DNA from: CAZBEA01 sp964519355
GTDB taxonomy: Bacteria; Patescibacteriota; Microgenomatia; Levybacterales; GWA1-39-11
Reading direction: 5' to 3'
Assembly: GCA_964519355.1 (NCBI GenBank)
Contig: CAZFJW010000026.1
Location: 1-17,394 of the forward strand
DNA: 17,394 nucleotides
In this document: in pieces, positions 1 to 6,020 of the stretch
Layout: every line of letters starts with the position of its first letter
How positions within the stretch are numbered: the stretch's first letter is position 1
The notes under the pieces: model-generated
Told to the model about the DNA's origin: nothing
What the model saw: only the letters and a program-made list of their open reading frames with translations
The model's database searches: none
Translations under genes and position numbers: made by a program

Positions 1-68
1 GCAAAAACTCCGCGTCCTTTTTCTTTTGTTTTTTTAACTTCCCAATAGTCATCTGGTATTAAAAACAT
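1..68 (-). CDS. SET-domain protein, N-terminal fragment
   Basis: Only the first 22 codons lie in the window; the gene continues off the left edge. The start is MFLIPDDYWEVKK, followed by KGRGVFA. A short beta segment followed by K-G-R-G-V-F-A is the usual opening of bacterial SET-domain proteins (lysine methyltransferase fold, using S-adenosylmethionine). That is family knowledge applied to a very short stretch; the catalytic part is not visible. An extended -10 element lies 10 nt upstream of the ATG, and the gene is divergent from the one at 144. Substrate unknown. Confidence 0.55.
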   Translation of the reverse strand, partial: MFLIPDDYWEVKKTKEKGRGVF

Positions 69-78
69 GATCTGCGTA

Positions 79-87
79 ATTATAGCA
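79..87 (-). promoter_or_regulatory. Extended -10 promoter, SET-domain gene
   Basis: TGcTATAAT on the minus strand, 10 nt before the ATG at 68. A start site 6-7 nt downstream of the -10 would give a leader of only a few bases, too short for a Shine-Dalgarno site. Confidence 0.6.
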
Positions 88-125
88 TCACAATATTTGT
101 ATTCTTAAAAAGCACTTTGTTCATT

Positions 126-134
126 TGGTATACT
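126..134 (+). promoter_or_regulatory. Extended -10 promoter, 50-aa protein gene
   Basis: TGgTATACT, 9 nt before the ATG at 144. It forms a divergent pair with the element at 79-87. I see no convincing -35 box. Confidence 0.55.
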
Positions 135-143
135 GATCGCACT

Positions 144-296
144 ATGAGCATTAATAAAGAGTGGCATCTGAAGAATCTCATGCCCAAAAATGCAACAGAA
201 AAAGAACGTATAGAATGGCACAAGGCACACTCTAAACATTGCAATTGCCGTCCAATTCCTCCAAAAATCCAGGCAAAAATTAATAACCCTCAATGA
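144..296 (+). CDS. 50-aa conserved His/Cys small protein
   Basis: A 50-residue protein beginning MSINKEWHLKNLMPKNAT and ending KINNPQ. Its centre has the pattern WH-x2-H-x2-H-C-x-C-R-P-I-P (H26, H29, H32, C33, C35), which could bind one zinc; metal binding is inference. From memory, similar short proteins with W-H, M-P-x-N-A-T and C-x-C-R-P-I-P occur in other bacteria without known function, so this is probably a real gene. Its stop overlaps the next start as ATGA (293-296), so translation of the winged-helix gene is probably coupled to it. It has its own extended -10 element. Confidence 0.7.
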   Translation: MSINKEWHLKNLMPKNATEKERIEWHKAHSKHCNCRPIPPKIQAKINNPQ

Positions 297-1360
297 AAAT
301 TACAGATGCCAGACTTCATAACCATCATTTAGTAGGTAACAAATTTCAAACCCCGATAGATGCAGTAGACCATTTAACAGCAGTGCAAGCCCAAGACTAT
401 TTCGCAGCCTCCTGGTCGCTAGGTCAGAGAATTCAGAGCGCGACTGAAAATTCGATCAATCAAACCTTTAACGATGGCTTTATTCTCCGCACTCACATCA
501 TGCGTCCAACGTGGCATTTTGTATTGCCAGAAGATATTACGTGGATCCAACAATTAACATCTTCTCAAGTAAAAAAACTTATGGGTCATTACAACAAAAA
601 ACTCGAATTAACTGATGAAGTTTTTAGGAAGGCGAACAAAATTATAGCTAATGAACTCAAGAGCAATTATCTAACCAGGCAAGAGCTGAAAATCAAACTT
701 TCAGAATCTGGAATTCAAACCGATGTCCAGCGGCTTGCACATATTCTTATGTGGGCAGAATTAGACTGTCTTATTACTAGCGGTCCTAGAATTGGCAAAC
801 AATTCACCTATTCACTCTTTTCAAAACGCGTGAAGAACTCAAAAATCTTGGGTAGAGAGCAGGGCCTTGCAGAGCTTGCTCTTAGATATTTTCAGAGTCA
901 TGGCCCTGCACAATTAAAAGACTTTTCCTGGTGGTCTGGACTTTTGATAAAAGACGCAGAACAGGGGCTGGACTTTGCGAGGTCAAAATTAATATCAAAA
1001 ATCGTAGACGGAAAAACCTATTGGTTTTCTCCTGATATTAAATCCTTAAAAATAACTTCTCCAAAAACATTTCTCCTCTCAATTTTTGATGAATATATTA
1101 TTTCGTATAAAGACCGAGAAGACGTGAGCGAAGAGGGGTACATCGAGCAGATGATTTCCATGGGCAATGCTCTTCTTTCAGTAATAGTTATTGATGGGAA
1201 GGTTGTTGGAAGCTGGAAGCGCACTCTTAAGACTAGCTCTGTACTAGTAGAACTAAATCTTTTTAGAGAGCTTACTGAGCCGGAGATGAATTCAGTCCAA
1301 AAAGCAGTTGACGAGTACGGGGCGTTCCTTAGATTAACTGCTCTTAAAAAATTCCTTTGA
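293..1360 (+). CDS. AlkZ-like winged-helix DNA-binding protein (HTH_42)
   Basis: A 355-aa protein of the winged-helix family PF06224 that contains the DNA glycosylases AlkZ and YcaQ/AlkX. The N-terminus (MKITDARLHNHHLVG, then LTAVQAQDYFAASW) is characteristic. Residues Q32-A33-Q34 sit where characterised AlkZ enzymes carry their catalytic Q-x-Q motif, and LRTHIMRPTWHFV (about 65-77) is another family signature. Characterised members unhook interstrand crosslinks or excise bulky alkylated bases; many relatives are uncharacterised, so glycosylase activity here is inferred. It starts inside the stop of the 50-aa gene (ATGA). Its own stop TGA supplies the TGn of the next promoter. Confidence 0.85.
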   Translation: MKITDARLHNHHLVGNKFQTPIDAVDHLTAVQAQDYFAASWSLGQRIQSATENSINQTFNDGFILRTHIMRPTWHFVLPEDITWIQQLTSSQVKKLMGHYNKKLELTDEVFRKANKIIANELKSNYLTRQELKIKLSESGIQTDVQRLAHILMWAELDCLITSGPRIGKQFTYSLFSKRVKNSKILGREQGLAELALRYFQSHGPAQLKDFSWWSGLLIKDAEQGLDFARSKLISKIVDGKTYWFSPDIKSLKITSPKTFLLSIFDEYIISYKDREDVSEEGYIEQMISMGNALLSVIVIDGKVVGSWKRTLKTSSVLVELNLFRELTEPEMNSVQKAVDEYGAFLRLTALKKFL

Positions 1361-1366
1361 TATAAT
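1358..1366 (+). promoter_or_regulatory. Extended -10 promoter overlapping a stop codon
   Basis: TGaTATAAT, in which the TGA is the stop codon of the AlkZ-like gene. The ATG of the DUF1801 gene follows 7 nt later at 1374. The promoter of a now broken gene therefore looks intact. Confidence 0.65.
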
Positions 1367-1373
1367 AGCCATC

Positions 1374-1733
1374 ATGAATCCTTCTGAATTAATCGATCAA
1401 AGAATTGTTGAATTGAGTGATTGGCGCGGCGAACTCATTTCCAGGTTGCGAAAAATTATTCATGAAGTAAATTTAGAAATAAAAGAGGACTAGAAGTGGG
1501 GAAGTCCTGTTTTTACATATAACGGACTCGTATGTTCACTTGGATCGTTTAGCGATCATGTAAAAATTCATTTTTTCAAGGGAGCAAGCCTTAAAGACCC
1601 AAAAAGTCTTTTCAATGCGGGGCTTGAGGCCAAAGGAACACGAGGAATAGACTTTTTTGAAAATGATGAAATATCCATACCAGACTTAAAAGATCTTATC
1701 CATTCTGCAATTCAGCAGAATACTTCCAAATAA
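1374..1733 (+). pseudogene. DUF1801 protein interrupted by one UAG
   Basis: The frame reads MNPSELIDQRIVELSDWRG up to E-D at codon 39, then TAG (1491-1493), then K-W-G-S-P-V-F-T-Y-N-G-L on to TAA at 1731, 119 codons in all. Everything before and after the TAG matches the DUF1801 family (PF08818). The family normally has a tryptophan here (E-E-W-K-W-G), so a single TGG-to-TAG change explains the break. TAG is the normal stop of several other genes in the window, so recoding is unlikely. It may be a recent pseudogene, a strain polymorphism or a sequencing error. The tail runs to 1 nt from the convergent DUF1697 stop. An intact DUF1801 paralogue lies at 7997. Confidence 0.8.
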
Positions 1734-1734
1734 A

Positions 1735-2268
1735 TTACTCCATCAAAAAGAGGATCTTCTTTGTCGTATTATAATTTCTCATCGTCATTTCCTTATATAT
1801 CTTTTTGCCAATAAGCTTGGTTATTCCGCTTTTTGCAGCATCCGTCCACAAAGTTGCCATATAGAGAACACCTGGTCCCTTTTCAATAAAGTCCACGTCT
1901 TTTCTCGGCTCAACTTCTGCAAATGCCTCTTCCACGGCAACAGGCTCCTTTATAAAAGCAATGTAATACCGTAAATCTGTTCTGGTATTCCAATCATGCG
2001 GTACGCCTTCAACCACTTTTTTCATCTGAACGTGGTTTCGAAGTACGATTCTAAGATCAAATCCAAATCTTTTTGACAGCATTTCCTCGATTTCTTTTGC
2101 AAGACTTTCATGATCTGATTTTCCAGAATCAAAGATAACATTTCCGCTGTTGATGTATGTTGAAACATTTTCGAACCTATTCTCCTCAAAACACTCCTTC
2201 AAATCTGCCATTTTTACCATCGAATTTCCACCTACATTTATTCCCCGAAGAAGTGCTGCATATTTCAT
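1735..2268 (-). CDS. DUF1697 domain-containing protein
   Basis: A 177-aa protein with the DUF1697 (PF08002) opening MKYAALLRGINVGGNSMVKM, then TYINSGNVIFDSG (about 37-49), and the C-terminal MRNYNTTKKILFLM. Full length for the family; biochemical function is unknown. It is monocistronic and convergent with the DUF1801 pseudogene. Its extended -10 (TGaTAGACT) lies 6 nt before the ATG, suggesting leaderless translation. Confidence 0.9.
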   Translation of the reverse strand: MKYAALLRGINVGGNSMVKMADLKECFEENRFENVSTYINSGNVIFDSGKSDHESLAKEIEEMLSKRFGFDLRIVLRNHVQMKKVVEGVPHDWNTRTDLRYYIAFIKEPVAVEEAFAEVEPRKDVDFIEKGPGVLYMATLWTDAAKSGITKLIGKKIYKEMTMRNYNTTKKILFLME

Positions 2269-2274
2269 ATACGT

Positions 2275-2283
2275 AGTCTATCA
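2275..2283 (-). promoter_or_regulatory. Extended -10 promoter, DUF1697 gene
   Basis: TGaTAGACT on the minus strand, 6 nt upstream of the ATG at 2268. The same bases form half of an inverted repeat (GTAGTCT 2273-2279, AGACTAC 2299-2305), which could be an operator, though the arms are short. Confidence 0.5.
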
Positions 2284-2362
2284 TTTCTTATTATGAGCAG
2301 ACTACTGATCAGAAATTGACTGCAGGAGAATTAAGAACATGAATTGTTTTCTCTGACTTTCT

Positions 2363-2371
2363 TGGTATACT
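2363..2371 (+). promoter_or_regulatory. Extended -10 promoter, PhnB-like gene
   Basis: TGgTATACT with a possible -35 TTGTTT at 2344-2349 (16-nt spacing to TATACT). The GTG start follows 6 nt after the -10. Confidence 0.6.
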
Positions 2372-2377
2372 AATCTT

Positions 2378-2797
2378 GTGAAGACAACACTTAATCCATA
2401 TCTTAATTTCATGGGGCAGTCCAAAGAGGCTATGGAATTCTACCACTCAGTCCTCGGCGGAGACCTCACGATTCAAACATATAAAGACGCAGGATTTCCG
2501 CATGACCCAAAAGATGACGATCTTGTTATTCATGCCAACCTCATGACAGAAGAAGGTATTAATATCATGGCAAGCGATGGAAATGACGAACACCAAGTTA
2601 ATATGGGAGACAACATTCATCTCAGTCTTGTCGGAAGCAACGAAGAACAATTAACCAACTATTTTAATGGTCTTGCAGAAGGCGGAACAGTGGATATGGC
2701 TCTGGCCAAACAATTCTGGGGAGATACCTATGGACAGCTCACTGACAAATTCGGCGTACATTGGACAGTAAATATCACAAAGGAGGAGCAAGAGTAA
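2378..2797 (+). CDS. PhnB-like VOC (glyoxalase-fold) protein
   Basis: A 139-aa protein beginning MKTTLNPYLNFMGQSKEAMEFY, the opening of PhnB-type vicinal-oxygen-chelate proteins (often misnamed 3-demethylubiquinone methyltransferase). Family hallmarks include FYHSVLGGDL (about 21-30), the strand with INIMASD, and the C-terminal WGDTYGQLTDKFGVHW motif. VOC proteins bind a metal or small ligands; no substrate can be assigned. The GTG start is chosen because it sits 6 nt after an extended -10, and the first residues match the family start. The gene ends 34 nt before a second VOC gene. Confidence 0.85.
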   Translation: MKTTLNPYLNFMGQSKEAMEFYHSVLGGDLTIQTYKDAGFPHDPKDDDLVIHANLMTEEGINIMASDGNDEHQVNMGDNIHLSLVGSNEEQLTNYFNGLAEGGTVDMALAKQFWGDTYGQLTDKFGVHWTVNITKEEQE

Positions 2798-2816
2798 TAC
2801 TTGTGATGAACAAGTA
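2798..2816 (+). other. Small intergenic hairpin
   Basis: A perfect 7-bp inverted repeat, TACTTGT, loop GATGA, ACAAGTA, directly after the PhnB-like stop. It is followed by A residues, not T, so it is not a standard terminator on this strand. It could protect a 3' end or stall ribosomes; no function is shown. Confidence 0.35.
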
Positions 2817-2831
2817 AAAACGAGTCAAACC

Positions 2832-3221
2832 ATGAAACAATCACCTGTAATCCATTTTGAAATGCCTTATAAAGATGCCCAAAGGGTTTCTGATTTTTAT
2901 TCGAAAGTGTTCGGGTGGAATATGAATAATTTGGGAGCTATTATGAATAACTATATTTTGGCAGGAACCACAGAAACCGAGAATATGCAGTCGACCAAAC
3001 CAGGCGAAATTAACGGGGGATTTTTCCCCTCATCTGATGAAAATAATAAATACCCCCTCGTCACAATTCAAGTAGAAGATATTAATGAGGCAATTGAGGC
3101 TGTAAGAAATTCCGGCGGAGAAGTATTGGGTTTTCCGGTAGACATCCCTGGAGTTGGAAAATACGTAGCAATCCACGATACAGAAGGCAACCGCGCAAGC
3201 ATGCTTCAGTCCACCAGATAA
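2832..3221 (+). CDS. VOC family protein
   Basis: A 129-aa protein with two beta-alpha-beta-beta-beta halves typical of the VOC superfamily. Seen: VIHFEMPYKDAQRVSDFYSKVFGW (about 6-29), GEINGGFF (about 58-65), VTIQVEDINEAIEAV, GGEVLGFPVDIPGVGKYVAI and the terminal DTEGNRASM. This resembles the CFP30-like or VOC subfamily proteins common in soil bacteria; ligand unknown. I see no clear Shine-Dalgarno and no good -10 just upstream, so it may be co-transcribed with the PhnB-like gene 34 nt before it. Confidence 0.85.
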   Translation: MKQSPVIHFEMPYKDAQRVSDFYSKVFGWNMNNLGAIMNNYILAGTTETENMQSTKPGEINGGFFPSSDENNKYPLVTIQVEDINEAIEAVRNSGGEVLGFPVDIPGVGKYVAIHDTEGNRASMLQSTR

Positions 3222-3244
3222 TACCACTTGGCTTTTTATGCCTT

Positions 3245-3253
3245 TGATACAAT
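3245..3253 (+). promoter_or_regulatory. Extended -10 promoter, membrane protein gene
   Basis: TGaTACAAT, 6 nt before the GTG at 3260. An ATG at 3258 in another frame runs straight into TGA, so the promoter spacing supports the GTG. Confidence 0.55.
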
Positions 3254-3259
3254 ATTCAT

Positions 3260-3637
3260 GTGAGGAAATTATTAATTCTGGTACTTTTTTTTCTGGGAAT
3301 AACAGCAGTTATTGGCGGCATTGAATTAATTCGAACCAATGGCATGGGCATGCCCCAAGAATGGCTCTCAACAACGCCATTTTCTTCTTTTCTTATCCCC
3401 GGACTAGTCTTGTCTCTTATTATCGGCGGAACGAGTCTTTTGGCCATACTTCTTCTTATTCGCCATCATAAATACGGCCTTGAAGCATCAGCAATTGCGG
3501 GATTTGGAATTCAAATCTGGATCTTTACTCAAATATACATGGTTCGCCACGCCTCATTTCTTCAGATTCTCTATTTTGCAACAGGGATTCTCATCCTTAT
3601 TTTCACGATTTTGCTTTTGAGGGAAAAGTCTTCATGA
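3260..3637 (+). CDS. Four-helix integral membrane protein, unknown function
   Basis: A 125-aa hydrophobic protein with four likely membrane helices at about residues 4-22, 43-66, 75-93 and 96-118. A short loop between helices 1 and 2 carries NGMGMPQEWLSTTPF. I do not recognise a named domain. The GTG start is chosen from the extended -10 located 6 nt upstream. Its stop overlaps the ATG of the YdeI-family gene (ATGA at 3634), so the two are probably translated together; the functional link is unknown. Confidence 0.75.
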   Translation: MRKLLILVLFFLGITAVIGGIELIRTNGMGMPQEWLSTTPFSSFLIPGLVLSLIIGGTSLLAILLLIRHHKYGLEASAIAGFGIQIWIFTQIYMVRHASFLQILYFATGILILIFTILLLREKSS

Positions 3638-4209
3638 TATATAAAGACCTACCAGTATTTTCTTTTGATACACAGGAAGAGTGGAGGAAATGGCTCTCAA
3701 AGAATTACTCAGCAGCCTCTGGTGTATGGCTCAGGTTTTACAAAAAAGCCTCAGGAATTAGAAAGGTCAATTACCAAGAAGCGCTTGATGAAGCCTTATG
3801 TTTTGGGTGGATAGATGGTCTTGTAAATAAATACGATGACAATTCTTATCTTCAAAAGTTCACGCCAAAAAGAAAAAGATCCACTTGGTCACAAATAAAT
3901 AAAGGCCACACTGCGCGCCTTATAAGGCTTGGCAAGATGCAGCCGAGTGGTCAGGCGGAAATCGACCGCGCCAAAGAAGATGGGAGATGGGATGAAGCAT
4001 ATGCCTCACCGACAAATACGGCCGCCCCTGATGATTTTGTAAAAGCCATTTCGAAAAATACAAAGGCCAAAGAATTCTGGGAAGTGCTCAACAAAACCAA
4101 CAAACTTGCTATGATCTGGCAAATAAATAATGCCAAGAGGGAGGAGACCAGAACAAGACGAATTGAAAAATTTGTCGGAATGCTTGAGCGAGGGAAAAAG
4201 CTCTACTAA
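3634..4209 (+). CDS. YdeI/OmpD-associated family protein
   Basis: A 191-aa protein of the YdeI family (OmdA and DUF1801-related proteins). Seen: the N-terminal F-D-T-Q-E-E-W-R-K-W-L segment, the highly conserved EALDEALCFGWIDGLV (about 49-64), then FTPKRKRSTWSQINK, and the C-terminal domain with A-K-R-E-E-T-R-T-R-R-I-E-K. It is full length. Members have been linked to stress or peptide resistance in some bacteria, but the mechanism is not established. Translationally coupled to the membrane protein before it through an ATGA overlap. Confidence 0.9.
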   Translation: MIYKDLPVFSFDTQEEWRKWLSKNYSAASGVWLRFYKKASGIRKVNYQEALDEALCFGWIDGLVNKYDDNSYLQKFTPKRKRSTWSQINKGHTARLIRLGKMQPSGQAEIDRAKEDGRWDEAYASPTNTAAPDDFVKAISKNTKAKEFWEVLNKTNKLAMIWQINNAKREETRTRRIEKFVGMLERGKKLY

Positions 4210-4215
4210 TAACTT

Positions 4216-4224
4216 TGTTATAAT
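4216..4224 (+). promoter_or_regulatory. Extended -10 promoter with consensus TATAAT
   Basis: TGtTATAAT, 6 nt before the ATG at 4231. The block TATAATTGCCT recurs almost exactly before the next gene (4706-4716). Confidence 0.65.
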
Positions 4225-4230
4225 TGCCTG

Positions 4231-4710
4231 ATGAACAAATTGTATAGGTTTAGCCCTATCAGAACAGAAGAGCAACTCATAGAATCAATTCGATATATAG
4301 ATTCCCAAGCGAGAGAGCTTTCTAATAAAATAATCAAAAAAGAATATCCCCTCAGTTCCCTTACTATCTTTTCTCACTATCCTGATGAGTTTGAACAGTT
4401 GAAAGAAATCCTTTTTAAAATGGGCGAACAACAAGCTGAAAATAATGGTCCGTATGTCAGATTAGTAAACCCCTTAGTTTTAAGGGGTGGTGCTCTGAAA
4501 TTTGTGCGAGTTAGAAAACCCGATCCTTATCGCATGCAAGTTGGCTGTTGTGATTTTAACATTCCAGACTATGACGAGTTCAAATCAAATTACTTAAAAA
4601 GCACCACAAATAAACTCAGACTAATTGAAAGGGTAGATTACGAGATGATCGAGTTTTTTGATCCCGATTTTGACATCCTTGCGTATGTTGTAAACAAGCC
4701 TTTGCTATAA
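4231..4710 (+). CDS. Uncharacterised protein with RKPDPYR motif
   Basis: A 159-aa soluble protein. Seen: MNKLYRFSPIRTEEQL at the start, a long N-terminal helix region to about residue 40, FSHYPDEFEQLKEIL (about 47-61), the motif VRVRKPDPYRMQVGCCDF (about 92-109), and a C-terminal RVDYEMIEFFDPDFDILAYV. I recall relatives with the same F-S-P-I opening and RKPDPYR-x-QVG-x-x-DF core in CPR genomes, none with a known function; that is memory, not a search. The stop TAA lies inside the -10 box of the peptidase E gene. Monocistronic promoter. Confidence 0.7.
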   Translation: MNKLYRFSPIRTEEQLIESIRYIDSQARELSNKIIKKEYPLSSLTIFSHYPDEFEQLKEILFKMGEQQAENNGPYVRLVNPLVLRGGALKFVRVRKPDPYRMQVGCCDFNIPDYDEFKSNYLKSTTNKLRLIERVDYEMIEFFDPDFDILAYVVNKPLL

Positions 4711-4711
4711 T
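4703..4711 (+). promoter_or_regulatory. Extended -10 promoter containing a stop codon
   Basis: TGcTATAAT, in which TAA (4708-4710) is the stop of the preceding gene. The ATG of the peptidase E-like gene follows after 7 nt. Confidence 0.65.
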
Positions 4712-4718
4712 TGCCTCA

Positions 4719-5375
4719 ATGAAACTGCTTCTCACATCATCCGGAATTTCGAATAAATCGATTGCCAACGCGCTTGCCGGACTCGTTGGAAGGCCATTTA
4801 AAGATCTTAATATCGTATTCATCCCGACAGCAGCAAGTCTTGAAAAAGATGACAAATCGTGGCTCGTAAAAGACCTGCACAATGCAAAAGAATTGGGATT
4901 TAAAAACTTCTACATAACAGATCTTGCAATCGCGCCGCGTGAAGTATGGCTTCCGCAAGTAAATACAGCAGATGTTATCATGGTCGGTGGAGGACACACG
5001 GAATTTCTCTTTGACTGCATGGAAAAGTCGGGATTTACAAAAGAATTACCTCGCCTTCTTAAGTCCCGTGTGTATGTCGGCATTAGCGCAGGAAGCATCG
5101 TCTGTGCCGAACAAATAGCCATGACAGGCGCTGGCCTTTTGTATTATGAGGAATATAAAGGCATCTCAGAAAGACGCGGTCTAGGACTTGTTCCATTTGA
5201 AATTCGCCCGCATTATAAATCCGACTACTTCCCAAAAGTGAATGATGAGTATCTCTCTAAAATGGCAGAACAAATGACGTACCATTTTTATGCTCTAGAT
5301 GATAATTCTGCAGTGCAAGTGGTGGATGGAAACGTTGAGATAATAACAGAAGGAGGGTGGAAGAAATTTAACTAA
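4719..5375 (+). CDS. Peptidase E-like serine hydrolase (class I GATase fold)
   Basis: A 218-aa protein of the S51/peptidase E family. Seen: the N-terminal MKLLLTSSGI strand, FIPTAAS (34-40), VGGGHTEFL (89-97) corresponding to the GGGNT oxyanion segment, the nucleophile elbow GISAGS with Ser123, and RPHY with His165 as the likely catalytic histidine. Characterised relatives are alpha-aspartyl dipeptidases or cyanophycinase-like; substrate specificity here is not determined. No signal peptide, so cytoplasmic. DUF2277 follows after a 2-nt gap and is probably co-transcribed. Confidence 0.85.
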   Translation: MKLLLTSSGISNKSIANALAGLVGRPFKDLNIVFIPTAASLEKDDKSWLVKDLHNAKELGFKNFYITDLAIAPREVWLPQVNTADVIMVGGGHTEFLFDCMEKSGFTKELPRLLKSRVYVGISAGSIVCAEQIAMTGAGLLYYEEYKGISERRGLGLVPFEIRPHYKSDYFPKVNDEYLSKMAEQMTYHFYALDDNSAVQVVDGNVEIITEGGWKKFN

Positions 5376-5377
5376 TT

Positions 5378-5650
5378 ATGTGCCGTAATATAAAACCTCT
5401 TTTTAATTTCGATCCTCCAGCAACTGACGAGGAGATAAAAAATGCCGCGCTCCAATATGTACGAAAATTATCAGGATTTAACAAGCCCTCCCAAGTGAAT
5501 GAAAGAGCATTCAACGATGCAATTCTAAAAATCTCAAGTGCAACACGAGATCTTATGAATTCACTTGAAACTTCCGCTCCACATAAAGATAGAGACCAGG
5601 AACTTGCCCGCACTCGCGAAAAAAACCAAAAAAGATTTGGAACCAAATAG
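5378..5650 (+). CDS. DUF2277 domain-containing protein
   Basis: A 90-aa protein with the near-invariant DUF2277 (PF10041) opening MCRNIKPLFNFDPPATDEE, then ALQYVRKLSGFNKPSQVNE, and a C-terminal charged helix ending RFGTK. Full length. Function unknown in the family. The start lies 2 nt after the peptidase E-like stop, suggesting one transcript. I see no Shine-Dalgarno. Confidence 0.9.
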   Translation: MCRNIKPLFNFDPPATDEEIKNAALQYVRKLSGFNKPSQVNERAFNDAILKISSATRDLMNSLETSAPHKDRDQELARTREKNQKRFGTK

Positions 5651-5673
5651 ATATTTCAATTTTCGAATTAATT

Positions 5674-5681
5674 TGTATAAT
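5674..5681 (+). promoter_or_regulatory. Consensus -10 with no start codon behind it
   Basis: TGTATAAT: the TG directly abuts TATAAT, without the usual single spacer base. Unlike the other -10 boxes here, no ATG, GTG or TTG follows at 6-10 nt. It may drive the structured RNA that follows. Confidence 0.45.
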
Positions 5682-5687
5682 ATATTC

Positions 5688-5813
5688 ATCTGACGATTCG
5701 TGCCAGAAATAGAGATAAGGGTGCCTGGAAAATTCTATAACTAAGCATCTCTCTATCATTCACAATAATCATGTGAGTCGCAGGAAGTACCGCAAAGGCG
5801 GATTTTTTGTTTT
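5688..5813 (+). ncRNA. Candidate structured RNA or attenuator leader
   Basis: This stretch follows an orphan -10 box and ends with CCGC-AAAG-GCGG (5790-5801) plus A and six Ts (5803-5808), a compact terminator-like element. Inside are complementary segments: ATAGAGAT (5709-5716) with ATCTCT-c-TAT (5747-5756), and ATTCACA (5758-5764) with TGTGAGT (5772-5778, one G-U pair). I do not recognise a known RNA class. A reading frame starting GTG at 5773 also crosses the terminator-like part, so coding is an alternative. Structure judged by eye only. Confidence 0.35.
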
Positions 5814-5919
5814 AATGACAGACGAAAAAATATTATTTTGGTTAGTTGTATCTCTGATCACCATGACCTTTATGGTAGGTGTTTTTGTGGCAGCAGTCAT
5901 CGCCCTCCGAACATTCTAA
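5773..5919 (+). CDS. Tiny single-pass membrane protein
   Basis: From GTG 5773 the frame gives 48 aa: a basic start MSRRKYRKGGFFVL, then MTDEKILFW and one hydrophobic helix V-V-S-L-I-T-M-T-F-M-V-G-V-F-V-A-A-V-I-A, ending L-R-T-F. The alternative ATG at 5815 leaves 34 aa with the same helix. GTG has CACAAT 6 nt upstream (5761-5766), in line with leaderless starts here; ATG would place the terminator-like hairpin in the leader. I cannot decide between them. Unknown family. Confidence 0.5.
   Translation: MSRRKYRKGGFFVLMTDEKILFWLVVSLITMTFMVGVFVAAVIALRTF
5790..5813 (+). terminator. Short intrinsic-terminator-like hairpin
   Basis: A four-pair GC stem (CCGC/GCGG, loop AAAG) followed by ATTTTTTGTTTT. 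The stem is short for an efficient terminator. It sits 2 nt before the ATG at 5815. Confidence 0.4.
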
Positions 5920-5985
5920 GAATTTTCATATCAACCATAGAAGCAATTATTACTAAAGGGCTGAACAAATAATTTTATTTAACTC

Positions 5986-6014
5986 TTGACTTAATTAAGT
6001 GAAGGGTTTAATGT
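5986..6014 (+). promoter_or_regulatory. ArsR operon promoter with palindromic operator
   Basis: A -35 TTGACT (5986-5991), 17-nt spacer and -10 TAATGT (6009-6014) lie 6 nt before the ATG at 6021. Bases 5986-6003, TTGACTTAATTAAGTGAA, form a palindrome with one mismatched pair; the inner 12 bases ACTTAATTAAGT are perfect. It covers the -35 and half of the spacer, the place expected for an ArsR-family autorepressor. That ArsR binds it is inferred. Confidence 0.7.
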
Positions 6015-6020
6015 AAATGC

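Noticed and set aside
1374..1733. UAG recoded as an amino acid throughout this genome
   Set aside because: TAG ends several normal genes here (5648, 6757, 7307, 8806, 16439), each followed at once by a new gene or by non-coding sequence.
2273..2305. Inverted repeat GTAGTCT/AGACTAC between divergent genes
   Set aside because: Only 7 bp with a 19-nt loop; could be chance, so it is noted only with the promoter.
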